The notes beneath the pieces are model-generated. The model worked only from the letters and a program-made list of their open reading frames with translations. It was not told where the DNA came from and ran no database searches. A DNA stretch of 64,000 nt, from NCBI GenBank assembly GCA_020846875.1, contig JADLDB010000060.1:47946-111945 (forward strand). Reading direction: 5' to 3'. Both the position numbers and the translations under genes were made by a program. Positions 44,380-54,317 of this stretch are shown piece after piece. The DNA is from Myxococcales bacterium. GTDB taxonomy: Bacteria; Myxococcota; Myxococcia; Myxococcales; Myxococcaceae. Each line of letters begins with the position of its first letter. Positions within the stretch are counted from its first letter, which is position 1.

Positions 44380-46587
44380 ATGTCCCACACCACCGCGCGT
44401 CTGCTGGTCGTCACCGTCCTGTCGTCAGTGCTGGCCTTTGCCATCGGCAGCTGCAGCGCTCCCCCCGTCCAGACCTGCGAAGCCGGCTGCCCCGCGGGCA
44501 CCGTCTGTGACACGCCCACCAATCTCTGCGTCGCCCAGGTGGACGCAGGCGAGGGAGGGGGCGCTGGCGGAGGCGCTGGCGGAGGCGCCGGCGGAGGTAC
44601 CGGCGGAGGCACCGGCGGAGGTACCGGCGGAGGTACCGGCGGAGGCGGAGATGACGGGGGCGCGAGCTGCAGCCAGGGCATGACGCGGCCGTGCGCGGGC
44701 GGCTGCAACAACGTGGAGACGTGCACCGCCCAGGGGACGTGGGGAGCCTGTGCGCCGGCCTGCGCGACGGGCACTGAGTGCGTGTCCAACGCCTGCCGCT
44801 GCACCACCGCGAGCTGCACCGGTTGCTGCGCGGGGGACACCTGCCAGCCCGGAACTGCCCAGGCGTCGTGTGGGGCCAACGGCCAGGCGTGCGCGGACTG
44901 TGGCGCCTCCTCCTGCCAGGGCGGCGCTTGCGCCGGTTGCTCGATGACGTGCACCTCGGGCTGCTGCATCGGCAACGCCTGCCAGACGCCGTCGGTGACG
45001 ACGTGCGGGACGGGCGGGGCCGCGTGCACCACCTGCGATACGCGCGCCAACACCTGCACCAATGGCAGCTGCGCCTGCGGGGATGGCGGGGTGTGCGCCC
45101 AGGGCCAGCGCTGCGTCGGCGGCTCGTGCACCTGCGATGCGACCAGCTGTCCTTCCGGCTGCTGCCAGAACGACCAGTGCCAGACGTGGAGCCCCACCAC
45201 CTGTGGCGCGGCGGGAGCGGCCTGCGCGGCGTGTGACGCGACGAAGGCGGACTCCTGTACCAACGGTGCGTGCGGCTGCGGCTCCAACGCGGCCTGCGGT
45301 ACGGGGCAGCGCTGCGTCTCGGGCGCGTGCGTGTGTGACTCCACCAGCTGTCCCACCGGGTGCTGCGACGGGACAGACTGTCAGGTGAACGTGCTGACGT
45401 CCTGCGGGACCGGCGGCGGCGCCTGCACCGCCTGCGACACCACGAAGGCAGACACCTGCGCCAACGGGACGTGCCGGTGCGGCAGCGCCGCGGCGTGCGC
45501 CCTCGGGCAGCGCTGCGTCTCGGGCGCGTGCGTGTGTGACGGCACCAGTTGTCCCACCGGGTGCTGCCAGTCCAACCAGTGCCGGGTGATGGACCTCGCC
45601 GCGTGTGGCACGAGCGGAGGCGCCTGCACCACCTGCGCGACGGGTCGCGCCGACACCTGCGCCGGAGGCCAGTGCCGCTGCGGCACCAACCCCCAGTGCG
45701 CGACAGGCCAGCGCTGCCTGGGCGGCACCTGCGTGTGCGACTCCACGAGCTGCCCCACTGGCTGCTGCTTTGGCAGCACTTGTGCGGTGAACACCCTGAA
45801 CCTCTGCGGCACCAACGGCGGCACCTGCGCCGCCTGCGACACCTCGAAGGCGGACAACTGCGCCAACGGCGTCTGCCGCTGCGGCGGAAGTGCGGCGTGC
45901 GGCGCCGGCCAGCGGTGCTCCGGCGGCGCTTGCATCTGTGACGCGACCAGTTGTCCGTCCGGCTGCTGCCAGGGGAACACCTGCATGACGACCACCTTCC
46001 CCAACCTCTGTGGAACGGGCGGGCAGACCTGCTGGACCTGCCCGACCTTCACCTCCACTCAGTGTGGCTTCTCGCAGGGCACGTGCCGCTGCGGCTCGGG
46101 TGGCACCTGCGGCTCGGGCCAACAGTGCGTGGGGGCGCCCACCACGGCCACCTGCCAGTGCAATGGCACGTCCTGCCCCACGAGCTGCTGCAGCAGCGGG
46201 GCCTGCGCCGTCCGCAGCACCGCCAACTGCGGCGTGAATGGCGTCGCGTGCACCACCTGCAACACGACGCTCAACGACACCTGCGATGCGTCAGGTCAGT
46301 GTCGGTGCGGGGCGGTGACCTGCGACACCCGCTACGCGGATCGCTGCACCGCCGGAGCGTGCCGCTGCGGCACGGGCAACCCGTGCACCTCCGGCCAGCG
46401 CTGCGTGGGGGGCACCTGCGTGTGCAACGCCACCAGCTGCCCGGTCGGCTGCTGCAATGCCAGCAAGCAGTGCCGGCCGGGGACGACTCTCTCAGAGTGC
46501 GGCTCCGAGGGCATGGCTTGTCAGAGTTGCCCCGGCTGCCCGCCCCCCGGCACTCGCGTGTGCACGGACGGCTGCGACTGCATCTGA
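44380..46587 (+). CDS. Secreted lipoprotein of Cys-rich repeats, 735 aa
   Basis: The lipoprotein signal is VLSSVLAFAIGSC. A Gly-rich linker with AGGG and TGGG units (about 60-95) follows, then eight or nine Cys-rich modules of about 60-70 residues, each with GQRC(V/S)GG-C-CD-TSCP-GCC----C and a CGT-GGAC--CDT half. All Cys are probably disulfide-bonded, giving a stiff surface stalk. Such repeats occur in myxobacterial surface proteins. ATG 44380 follows GGAGGGGAGC. There is no MYXO-CTERM tail, and the ligand is unknown. Confidence 0.8.
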   Translation: MSHTTARLLVVTVLSSVLAFAIGSCSAPPVQTCEAGCPAGTVCDTPTNLCVAQVDAGEGGGAGGGAGGGAGGGTGGGTGGGTGGGTGGGGDDGGASCSQGMTRPCAGGCNNVETCTAQGTWGACAPACATGTECVSNACRCTTASCTGCCAGDTCQPGTAQASCGANGQACADCGASSCQGGACAGCSMTCTSGCCIGNACQTPSVTTCGTGGAACTTCDTRANTCTNGSCACGDGGVCAQGQRCVGGSCTCDATSCPSGCCQNDQCQTWSPTTCGAAGAACAACDATKADSCTNGACGCGSNAACGTGQRCVSGACVCDSTSCPTGCCDGTDCQVNVLTSCGTGGGACTACDTTKADTCANGTCRCGSAAACALGQRCVSGACVCDGTSCPTGCCQSNQCRVMDLAACGTSGGACTTCATGRADTCAGGQCRCGTNPQCATGQRCLGGTCVCDSTSCPTGCCFGSTCAVNTLNLCGTNGGTCAACDTSKADNCANGVCRCGGSAACGAGQRCSGGACICDATSCPSGCCQGNTCMTTTFPNLCGTGGQTCWTCPTFTSTQCGFSQGTCRCGSGGTCGSGQQCVGAPTTATCQCNGTSCPTSCCSSGACAVRSTANCGVNGVACTTCNTTLNDTCDASGQCRCGAVTCDTRYADRCTAGACRCGTGNPCTSGQRCVGGTCVCNATSCPVGCCNASKQCRPGTTLSECGSEGMACQSCPGCPPPGTRVCTDGCDCI
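44560..44643. repeat. Seven tandem 12-bp units encoding a Gly-rich linker
   Basis: The unit is GGYRCYGGCGGA, repeated seven times with few changes, encoding GAGG and GTGG. It lies in the Cys-rich lipoprotein just after the signal region. Such tracts are prone to slippage, so linker length may vary between strains. Confidence 0.75.
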
Positions 46588-46594
46588 AGGCTGG

Positions 46595-47065
46595 TTAGCG
46601 CAGCTTCTTCTTCATCTCGAGGTGCGGCATGCCCGCCTCCTCGAAGACGGCGCCGTGCGGCTCGTAGCCGTGCTTCTTGTAGAATTCCATGGCCGAGAGC
46701 TGCGCGTGCAGCAGGATGCCGTTCAGCTTCCGCCGGGCGGCTTCGGCCTCCAGCGCCTCGAGCAGCTTCTTCCCCACCCCGCCCTTGCGCTCGTTCTGCA
46801 GCACCGCCATGCGCCCGACGCGGCCCCACGCGCCCGCCTCACCGTCGGGAGGCTGAGGCAGGGTCACCAGGCGGCCGGTGCCGATCGCGTGCCCCTTCGA
46901 CAAGGCCAGGACGTGCCAGGCGGTGGCGTCGTCGGCGTCGCGCTCGAGGCTCTCCGGCACCGACTGCTCCTCGATGAAGACGATCTCGCGGATCGCCAGC
47001 GCCTGGAACAGCTCGCCCTCGTTCTCCACGGGCTTGATGACGATCTCTTTCGTGTCGCCCGACAT
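46595..47065 (-). CDS. GNAT-family N-acetyltransferase
   Basis: The 156-residue protein has the GNAT layout: strand TGRLVTLPQ, the acetyl-CoA loop VGRMAVLQNERKGGVGKKLL (motif A, Q/RxxGxG/A) and ILLHAQLSAMEFYKKHGY, then EEAGMPHLEMKK. This matches the ElaA/YjcF-like subgroup (FIEEQSVP near the N-terminus). The substrate is unknown. ATG 47065 faces the MFS gene start 26 bases away. Confidence 0.85.
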   Translation of the reverse strand: MSGDTKEIVIKPVENEGELFQALAIREIVFIEEQSVPESLERDADDATAWHVLALSKGHAIGTGRLVTLPQPPDGEAGAWGRVGRMAVLQNERKGGVGKKLLEALEAEAARRKLNGILLHAQLSAMEFYKKHGYEPHGAVFEEAGMPHLEMKKKLR

Positions 47066-47091
47066 CGCGCGGCTCTATACGGGAAATCGTC

Positions 47092-48279
47092 GTGGCTGCC
47101 CAGCGGACACTCGGCGCCGGCCGGCTGGCCGGCTTCTACGCCCTCTTCTTCATGGCGACGGGCGTCGCCCTGCCCTTCCTGCCGGGGTACTTCGAGGCCT
47201 CCGGCTTCTCGCCGTCGCAGATCGGAGTCCTCCTGGCGATCGGCCCCGGGTGCGCGCTCTTCATGCCTCCCATCTGGGGCCAGCTGGCCGATCGCACCGG
47301 CCGGCCCGGGCTGGTGCTGGCCGTGGTGTCCGCCGGCGCGGCCCTGGGCTACGCGTTGCTGGCCCTGGCCCCGACCTTCCTGGCGGCCTTCGGGGCGCTG
47401 CTCATCCAATCGCTCTTCTCTTCGGCCATCTCCACGTTGATCGACACCCTGGCCCTGCACCAGGTCGGCCTGGGCGGGGGCAGCTACGCGCGCCTGCGCG
47501 TCTTCGGCAGCGTCGGCTTCGTCATCTCCTCCATGGGCTTCGGGGCGGTGGTGTCCGGCTACGGGCTGGCCACGGTGCTGGTGCCGCTCGGGCTGATGAC
47601 GTCGGCCGCGCTGTGGGCGGCGACGCTGCTCGCCCGCGCGCCCCGCGAGGATCGCGAAGGTCCCCGCCCCACCGTCCGCGCCGGCTTCGAGCTGCTCCGC
47701 CGTCGGGAGGTGGCCCTCTTCCTCGTGGCCACCGCGCTGCATTGGATCGCCTGCACCCCCTTCCACGGCAGCCTGGCGCTCTACGTGCGCGCGCTGGGCT
47801 TCGACCCGCTGACGGTGAGCCTGTCGGCCGGGCTCGCGGTCTTCACCGAGGTGGTGGTGATGTGGACCTGGCCGCGCTGGTCCGCGGCGATCGCTCCCCG
47901 CGCCCTGCTGATGGTGGCCTTCGCGGCGTCCAGCCTCCGCTGGGCGATCATGGCCTCGGCCGAGAGCCCCCTGGTGCTGATCTCGGCGGCGGTGCTGCAC
48001 GCGCTCACCTTCGGGGCCTTCTACCTCGCGGCCGTGGCGTGGATGGCCGAGCGCACGCCTCCTTCCCTGCGCGCCACCGGGCAGGCCCTGTTCGTCGCCG
48101 GCACGTTCGGCGTCGGTGGGCTGGTGGGGTACGTCGGATCCGGCTGCGTCTTCGAGGCCCTGGGAGGCGCGCGGCTGTTCGCCCTGGCCGCCGGACTGGA
48201 GTGGCTGCCCGTCCTCGCCCTGTTGTCGCTGGGCGCTCCCCGCCGCGCCGCCGCCCCGCAGGCGACCCCCACCGAATAA
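47092..48279 (+). CDS. MFS transporter, 3-phenylpropionate/nucleoside permease-like
   Basis: The 395-residue protein has 12 hydrophobic helices of the MFS_1-like (HcaT/LacY-related) group. It opens with FYALFFMATGVALPFLPGYF and has the loop motif WGQLADRTGRPG between TM2 and TM3 and RLRVFGSVGF in the centre. The substrate is unknown. GTG 47092 is a likely start, although the very short divergent gap (47066-47091) leaves little room for promoters. Confidence 0.8.
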   Translation: MAAQRTLGAGRLAGFYALFFMATGVALPFLPGYFEASGFSPSQIGVLLAIGPGCALFMPPIWGQLADRTGRPGLVLAVVSAGAALGYALLALAPTFLAAFGALLIQSLFSSAISTLIDTLALHQVGLGGGSYARLRVFGSVGFVISSMGFGAVVSGYGLATVLVPLGLMTSAALWAATLLARAPREDREGPRPTVRAGFELLRRREVALFLVATALHWIACTPFHGSLALYVRALGFDPLTVSLSAGLAVFTEVVVMWTWPRWSAAIAPRALLMVAFAASSLRWAIMASAESPLVLISAAVLHALTFGAFYLAAVAWMAERTPPSLRATGQALFVAGTFGVGGLVGYVGSGCVFEALGGARLFALAAGLEWLPVLALLSLGAPRRAAAPQATPTE

Positions 48280-48325
48280 CCAACCGGGTCCGCTCGTCCC
48301 CGGGCCGGTGCTAAGTTCCCTTGCG

Positions 48326-49360
48326 ATGCGACGCTTCCTCGCCCTGCTGACGCTGTGCGCCGCGGTGCCCGCCCTGGCCCAGAAGGAGGAGATCTTCGGC
48401 TCGGGCAAGCCGCCCACCTACCGCGAAGAGAAGATGGACAAGAAGTTCGCCAAATCGAGGGTGGCGAAGCTGCTCGACAAGGGGACGGACGAGCCGGCGT
48501 GCGTGCAGTTGCTGGGCGGCCTCTTCGTGGCGCTCGCCGAGATCATCCCCTCCCTGCACAAGCGCGACGAGAACTTCTCGCTCGATCCAACGCTGGTGGA
48601 GGCGGTCAACACGCAGCTCACCACCCCGCAGTTCCCGGCGATGGCCTACCTGGTGTCGATGGTCCGCAAGGTGATGATCACCGGGCACCTGCCCGACACC
48701 TGGCTGGAGACAGCCACGCAGCTCAACAAGACGGTGAAGATCATCGATCTGCCGAAGCTCAAGTCCGCCAACGAGAGCATCTCGCTGGCCGACAGCTCGT
48801 ACTTCACCATCCCGCTTCTCAAGCAGCGGTACTACGCGGAGGTGCTGGGGGCCAACAGCGCCGTCACCACCGACGTGGTGGCCACCTTCCGTGACGCGTG
48901 GCTCGATCGCGACGTGGCCTGGGGCGGCGCGAACCTTGTGGACGTGGGCATCAACCAGCCCAAGGGCAAGAAGAAGAAGAAGTACCGCCTGGCCGAGGCC
49001 GAGGAGCTGGTCGCGGTGCTGCAGTGGATTCCCCCCGATCCCCGCAAGAAGGAGATCGATCTGATGGGCCAGCACCCGACCAGGGTCGATCCGATCGTCA
49101 TCTACGCGCGCCTGCAGCCCAAGCAGTACACCGACATCGAGAAGCTCTTCCGTGGCCAGCGGATCATGCTCAAGGGCCGCTTCTGGGAAATGAACAAGCA
49201 GGTCACCGAGCTCGAGGTGCGCGACGCCGTCGTCTTCAACGAGACCGACTGGTCACAGGGAGTCGTGCTGGCCAACCCCGCGGAGATCTCCGCCTGCTCC
49301 GCGGCCATCAACGAGCTGACCGGCATCGCCCCCGACCAGCCCGGCGGCTTCAAGCACTGA
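48326..49360 (+). CDS. Exported hypothetical protein, 344 aa
   Basis: The protein has a signal peptide (RRFLALLTLCAAVPALAQ). The mature protein is Lys-rich in its first part (EEKMDKKFAKSRVAKLL) and later has a KKKKKY run (residues about 215-221). No known domain is recognised; the C-terminal 60 residues look strand-rich (EKLFRGQRIMLKGRFWE). Start ATG 48326 is chosen for the signal peptide. The function is unknown. Confidence 0.65.
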   Translation: MRRFLALLTLCAAVPALAQKEEIFGSGKPPTYREEKMDKKFAKSRVAKLLDKGTDEPACVQLLGGLFVALAEIIPSLHKRDENFSLDPTLVEAVNTQLTTPQFPAMAYLVSMVRKVMITGHLPDTWLETATQLNKTVKIIDLPKLKSANESISLADSSYFTIPLLKQRYYAEVLGANSAVTTDVVATFRDAWLDRDVAWGGANLVDVGINQPKGKKKKKYRLAEAEELVAVLQWIPPDPRKKEIDLMGQHPTRVDPIVIYARLQPKQYTDIEKLFRGQRIMLKGRFWEMNKQVTELEVRDAVVFNETDWSQGVVLANPAEISACSAAINELTGIAPDQPGGFKH

Positions 49361-49455
49361 ATTTTCACTGGCGACGTCCTGCCGGCCGGACACGCGCGCA
49401 CTGCCAGTTCGCCGCCAGGGTCCTCAAGGGCCTCCTGATTTCAGGGCGTTACGCA

Positions 49456-49471
49456 TGGCATGTCGCGTGCT
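49456..49471 (+). promoter_or_regulatory. Possible sigma-54 promoter
   Basis: TGGCATGTCGCGTGCT has the -24 GG and -12 GC exactly ten bases apart, as in the sigma-54 consensus TGGCACG-N4-TTGC. It lies 41 bases before the ATG at 49513. The match outside the GG/GC pairs is moderate. Confidence 0.4.
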
Positions 49472-49512
49472 GAATCCCTCTCGTCCTGATGCTGGAGCGA
49501 GGGCGAGAAGCC

Positions 49513-50301
49513 ATGAAGGTACAACCCACGGATCCTCAACCGGCGGTCCAGAAGACGACGGCGCAGCCCTTCAAGCAGTTGTTGGCCGAAGCGAAGAAGG
49601 GGCCGCAGCCGGCCGCGAAGCCGAAGAGCGCCGCGTCGACGACGGCGGGAGTCCCGAAGGCGCCGACTGCCCGGGTAAGGCCACCGATCTCCACGACGGT
49701 TGGGGCGAAAGCAGCCATCAACGCCACCAACGCCGTCACCACCGCCGCCGCCACCCGCGCCGCCAGCCAGACACGGCAGGTGGCCCGGCAGCACTCCGAC
49801 GCCGAGGCCGATCGCCTCGCGCTGGTTCGCTCGCATCACCACCAGGCCGCGAGTCACCAGGAGGTGAAGGCCGTCGAGTCCACCGCCAGCGCGCTGCAGC
49901 GGGTGGACGCGCGGGTGCTGTCGCTGATCGTCAAGGAGCTCGAGTCCGCCTTCGAGAAGGAGCCCCCTCCGATCCCCCGTGCCGCCAACAGCGACGGCAA
50001 GCAGCCCTTCAGCGGCGAGCAGGTGCGTAGCCCCGCGCCGGTCGATCCTCCGGCGCGCGCCGAGCAGGCCGTGGCGCTGATCGAGCGCATCGAGACCTTC
50101 GTCAAGTCCTCCCGGCCGGCGCTGGCGCTGACCCTGAACAACAGCCTGGGCGCGCGGGTAGAGATCGAGCGGCTCGGCCCCGGCCAGGTGGCGCTCAAGC
50201 TGGTCGGCCAGCAGGGCCCGCCCAGCGCCGACGCCATCTCCCGCATCCGCGAGGAGCTCCAGGCCCGGGGCCTCAAGGTGGGCGCCCTGAGCGTCGCCTG
50301 A
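49513..50301 (+). CDS. Basic disordered protein with a conserved C-terminal domain, 262 aa
   Basis: The first 150 residues are Ala/Lys/Pro/Gln-rich and probably disordered. From about residue 190 the sequence is ordered: AEQAVALIERIETFVKSSRP, then LNNSLGARVEIERLGPGQVALKLVG and a final helix SRIREELQARGLKVGALSV. This layout (long loose head, compact C-terminal with an ExxRLGPGxVALKL-type strand) resembles hook-length or needle-length control and HrpP-type proteins, but I cannot confirm it. ATG 49513 lies downstream of a sigma-54-like site. Confidence 0.55.
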   Translation: MKVQPTDPQPAVQKTTAQPFKQLLAEAKKGPQPAAKPKSAASTTAGVPKAPTARVRPPISTTVGAKAAINATNAVTTAAATRAASQTRQVARQHSDAEADRLALVRSHHHQAASHQEVKAVESTASALQRVDARVLSLIVKELESAFEKEPPPIPRAANSDGKQPFSGEQVRSPAPVDPPARAEQAVALIERIETFVKSSRPALALTLNNSLGARVEIERLGPGQVALKLVGQQGPPSADAISRIREELQARGLKVGALSVA

Positions 50302-50305
50302 CGCG

Positions 50306-51097
50306 TCACTTGAACTTCGGCGCCCGCTTCTCCAGGAAGGCTCTGACGCCCTCCTTCACCTCGGCGGAGGGGAGGATCTCGCTCATCGCGTACTGCTCGA
50401 GCTGCAGCGAGTCCTCGAGGCTCATCCCGTAGCCGCGATCGATGATCTTCTTCGCCCAGGCGATCGCCAGCGGGCCGTTGGCGAGGAGCTCCTTCGCCAG
50501 CTCCTTCGCCCTCGTCACTGCGTCGCCCGGCACCACCAGCTCGTTGATCAACCCCAGCTCCAGGGCGCGCACCGACGGGTAGGTGCGGCAGGTGAAGATC
50601 CACTCCTTGGCGATCGCCGGGCCCACCAGCCGCGAGAGCCGCGTCGTCCCGCCGAGGTCCGGCAGGACGCCCAGCTTCGCCTCGGGGAAGCCGAAGGAGG
50701 CGGCGCTCGAGGCCACGCGGAGATCGCACGCCAGCGCCAGCTCCAGCCCCCCGCCCACGCAGTGCCCTTCGATGGCGGCGATGGTGGGCTTCTCGAGGTG
50801 CTCCAGCACCGAGAACAGCGCCTGCAGCTCGTGCTGCACCTTGCGCAGCTGCGCGCCGGAGGGGTTGGCAGAGATGTGCTCGAACAACAGCGCCAGATCC
50901 ATCCCCGCGGAGAAGGCCTCGCGGCCCGCCCCGGTGAGGATCACCGTGCGGACGGACTCGTCGGTGGCGGCCTTCTCCAGCTCGGCTTCCAGCTTCTCCA
51001 GCATCTCGAAGGAGAAGGCGTTGTGCTTCTGCGGGCGATTGAGCGTCAGGACCAACACCCCGCCGTCCTGGGTCACGTCGAGCTCGTGGTGAGGCAT
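50306..51097 (-). CDS. Enoyl-CoA hydratase/isomerase (crotonase family)
   Basis: The 263-residue protein hydrates or isomerises enoyl-CoA in fatty-acid metabolism. It shows LTLNRPQKHNAFS, the oxyanion-hole loop AFSAGMDLALL, and EGHCVGGGLELALACDLRVA then GFPEAKLGVLPDLGGTTRLS. The second catalytic Glu position is Asp (LPDLGG), as in isomerase-type members. Alone in its unit; ATG 51097. Confidence 0.88.
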   Translation of the reverse strand: MPHHELDVTQDGGVLVLTLNRPQKHNAFSFEMLEKLEAELEKAATDESVRTVILTGAGREAFSAGMDLALLFEHISANPSGAQLRKVQHELQALFSVLEHLEKPTIAAIEGHCVGGGLELALACDLRVASSAASFGFPEAKLGVLPDLGGTTRLSRLVGPAIAKEWIFTCRTYPSVRALELGLINELVVPGDAVTRAKELAKELLANGPLAIAWAKKIIDRGYGMSLEDSLQLEQYAMSEILPSAEVKEGVRAFLEKRAPKFK

Positions 51098-51142
51098 GCG
51101 GCTCCTTCCTCAACTTCGCGTTGAACAGCCCCGACACACGAC

Positions 51143-51182
51143 GGCCCCCGTCCCCTCGTCAAGCAGAGGGTGAGCGGGGGCC
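51143..51182 (-). terminator. Nested hairpin after the ferredoxin gene
   Basis: GGCCCCCG at 51143-51150 pairs with CGGGGGCC at 51175-51182, with an inner CCCTC...GAGGG pair. It lies between the ferredoxin gene and the enoyl-CoA hydratase gene, both minus strand. There is no T-run, so it is a possible Rho-dependent or weak terminator. Confidence 0.4.
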
Positions 51183-51210
51183 CTGAGGCGAAGCGCTGCG
51201 CAGCCCGGCG

Positions 51211-51546
<336 letters not shown>

Positions 51547-51718
51547 TCGACTCCTCCGGTGGGGACTGCTCTCGGCCGCTTTGTACCCGGTGCGCCACGT
51601 CCTCAGCAAGAAAACCCAGATCCGCCGACCAGCGCGGCTGCTTCATTCGGTGAGGTTACCTGAGCTAGGGTGCGCCGCTCATTCGCGGGGAGGGCCGCTC
51701 CGCGCCACCGAGGTGCCC

Positions 51719-54307
51719 ATGCTGTCGACGCTCGTCTCGCTCTTCGCCGCCACCAGCGTGATCCAGCCGGCGCCGACGCATCAACTGCTCACCGACGACG
51801 GCGCCTTCCCCCGCGCCGAGGTGGGCGTGTTGTCCGCGCCCATCACGGGGGATCCGGTGTCGGCGGTGCGGGCGTGGGCCCTCTCGCAGCGCGCGCGCTA
51901 CGGCCTGCCCGCCGCCTCGACGTTGACCTCCAGGGAGTCCTTCAGCACCCGCTTCGGCGCCAGCTTCCACCTGGCCCAGACGGTGAGAGGCGTGGACGTG
52001 TACGGCGCGAAGCTGGTGGTGACGCTGGACGAGTTGGCGCGCGTGGTGACGGTGACCAGCAGCCTGGAGCACGTCAACCGCGTGCTGGACGGCGAGCCGC
52101 TGACGACGGACCAGGCGCTCTCGCGAGCCAGCCAGGGACTGCCGATGACGGCGCTGCGCCCGGACGGCGTGCCGTACGGGGGCGCGGGGCGCTTCTACTT
52201 CAGGGTGGGCGACGAGCTGCACCTGGGCTTCCTGGCCAACGTGCAGACGCTCGACCTCACGAAGAACTGGTACGTCGCGCTCGACGCCGTCACCGGCCAG
52301 ACGCTCTTCGTGCAGAACCGCGTGCACCATGCCCAACTGGACGCGCAGGTGTACCCCGTCAGCCCGGGCGGTCTGGACGCTGGCGTCGGGGCGACGCCCA
52401 CGGAGCTGCGTGCGCTGCGGCACGCCGATGGCGGATCGCTGGTGGGTGCCTCGTGTGCAGCGCTGCAGGCGGACGGCGGCATGGAGAGCTTCGCCAACGA
52501 CGCCGGTGAGCTCTGCGGCACTCAGTTGATGATGTACAACTGCTGCCCGTCCGAGGGCTGCGCGCCGGACGCCGGGCCGCGCCGAGTGGCCGGCACCGCC
52601 AACGTGATGGGTCTCAACGTGGCCTACGACGTGGCCGTCTGCGACCGGCTGCGCCGCGCCTCCAGCGTGCGCAACCCCACCGGCGACTACGTCTACACCC
52701 CGGGAGATCCGCCGGTGAACAAGATGGTGGTGGAGGCCGCCGATCCGTCCAACTCCGACGAGTTCGCCGAGGTGCACAGCTTCTTCCACGTGAACACCGT
52801 GTACGACTGGATGCGCCGGCTCTCTGTCAAGGCCAACGGCCTGTACGCGGGGAACCCGGCGATCGCGCCCTTCCAGATGCGCGACGAGCGGCGGATGCCT
52901 CCGCAGAAGCCGGCGGTCTGGGCGAACGTCATGTTCCCCAACTTCAACGAGCTGCTCGCCGGCGGCTTCCAGTGCCTGCTCAGCCCGCCGTGCCGGGCCA
53001 ACACGCTGCTGCGGATGGACAACGCCGCCTTCTTCCCCCGGGAGAACTTCCAGCAACTGCCCCTGCCCGGCTTCGACACCGGAGTCGACACGCTGCTCAT
53101 CTTCCAGGGAAACCAGGCGGACGCGGCCTACGACGCCACGGTGATCCAGCACGAGTTCGGCCACGGCGCCGTCTACGCCACCGCGGCCATCGCCTTCGAC
53201 ACCATCTCGGCGGACTCGCGCTCGGCCAACAACGAGGCGGGCGCGCTGCACGAAGGCTTCGCAGACTACATCGCCGCAGCGTTCAACAACCTGGCCGACG
53301 TGGGCCCCTACTTCGGGCCGCGGGCCGCGGCGGGCGCCGGCGTTCCAGGCGTGGCGCAGGACGACTTCCTGCGCTCGATGAACAACACCTTCACCTGCCC
53401 GGGCGTCCTCTGGGGCGAGGTGCACCAGGACAGCCAGCACGTGGCCGGCGCCCTGTGGGACGCGCGCAAGACGCACTTCCAGGGCAGCGACCAGGGCGAC
53501 ACCTTCGACGCGGCTTTCTACGCCATGCTGGTGGGCCTCACGCCGACGGCCGACTTCGCGACGACAGCGCTGGTGATGAAGGATCGGGTGAAGCGCGCCT
53601 TCCCGTCCATCACCGACGCCGAAGCGAGGATGGACGCCATCTTCGTGCAGCGCGGCGTGACGGGCTGCTCCAAGGTGCTCGACTTCCCGGCCAGCTCGGC
53701 ACCGCGGACGTACTACGGCATTTCGGACGGCTCGAGCACCTTCCCCGGCGCGTTGATCCCCGGGCCCTTCCAGTTCCGGATCCCCGCGCCGCAAGGCGCC
53801 AGCCGCGTCACCCTGGCCGCGCAGGTGGGCGGGAACGGCAACCCCCTCGGTGGCAACCCGCCGACGCCGCAGCTCCTGGTGAAGGCCGGCCAGCCGATCA
53901 CCTTCACGCGCTCGGGCAGCAACCTGATCAACACGGCCGACGCGACGGGCATGGCGCCCAACGGCGCGGGCCAGGTGGACGTCACCGTGCCGTGCGGCGG
54001 CGACGTGTACGTCAGCATCGGGGCGCGCAACGGGGCGGTGAACCTGCGGAACGTGAGCTTCACCCTGACGCCGCTGGCCTCGTGCACGCCGGAGCTGGAC
54101 GCTGGCATGGGCGGTGGCGCCGGCGGAGGAACGGGCGGAGGAGGGGGCGGAGGCGGTGGAGACACCGTCACCATCCCGTCCGTGGGCCAGGGCAACGTGG
54201 CGACGCGTGAGGCGGCGAAGGTGGGCTGCGGGTGCTCGACGCCGGTGGACGCGTCAGGCCTCACGCTGCTGGCGCTGCTCACCCTGAGGCGTCGGGCGCG
54301 GCGCTGA
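51719..54307 (+). CDS. Secreted gluzincin metalloprotease (M36-like) with MYXO-CTERM tail
   Basis: The 862-residue protein starts at ATG 51719 behind GAGGTG. A signal-like N-terminus is followed by an FTP/PepSY-type propeptide (SFSTRFGASFHLAQTVRGVD, VVTVTSSLEHV). The catalytic domain has VIQHEFGHGAVY (HExxH) and GALHEGFADY (third Glu ligand), a fungalysin-like pattern. A beta-sandwich extension and a Gly-rich linker precede the end CGCSTPVDASGLTLLALLTLRRRARR in pieces: a Cys motif, a hydrophobic helix and an Arg cluster, the MYXO-CTERM sorting signal. It is probably surface-anchored after cleavage. Confidence 0.88.
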   Translation: MLSTLVSLFAATSVIQPAPTHQLLTDDGAFPRAEVGVLSAPITGDPVSAVRAWALSQRARYGLPAASTLTSRESFSTRFGASFHLAQTVRGVDVYGAKLVVTLDELARVVTVTSSLEHVNRVLDGEPLTTDQALSRASQGLPMTALRPDGVPYGGAGRFYFRVGDELHLGFLANVQTLDLTKNWYVALDAVTGQTLFVQNRVHHAQLDAQVYPVSPGGLDAGVGATPTELRALRHADGGSLVGASCAALQADGGMESFANDAGELCGTQLMMYNCCPSEGCAPDAGPRRVAGTANVMGLNVAYDVAVCDRLRRASSVRNPTGDYVYTPGDPPVNKMVVEAADPSNSDEFAEVHSFFHVNTVYDWMRRLSVKANGLYAGNPAIAPFQMRDERRMPPQKPAVWANVMFPNFNELLAGGFQCLLSPPCRANTLLRMDNAAFFPRENFQQLPLPGFDTGVDTLLIFQGNQADAAYDATVIQHEFGHGAVYATAAIAFDTISADSRSANNEAGALHEGFADYIAAAFNNLADVGPYFGPRAAAGAGVPGVAQDDFLRSMNNTFTCPGVLWGEVHQDSQHVAGALWDARKTHFQGSDQGDTFDAAFYAMLVGLTPTADFATTALVMKDRVKRAFPSITDAEARMDAIFVQRGVTGCSKVLDFPASSAPRTYYGISDGSSTFPGALIPGPFQFRIPAPQGASRVTLAAQVGGNGNPLGGNPPTPQLLVKAGQPITFTRSGSNLINTADATGMAPNGAGQVDVTVPCGGDVYVSIGARNGAVNLRNVSFTLTPLASCTPELDAGMGGGAGGGTGGGGGGGGGDTVTIPSVGQGNVATREAAKVGCGCSTPVDASGLTLLALLTLRRRARR

Positions 54308-54317
54308 GCACCTGGAG

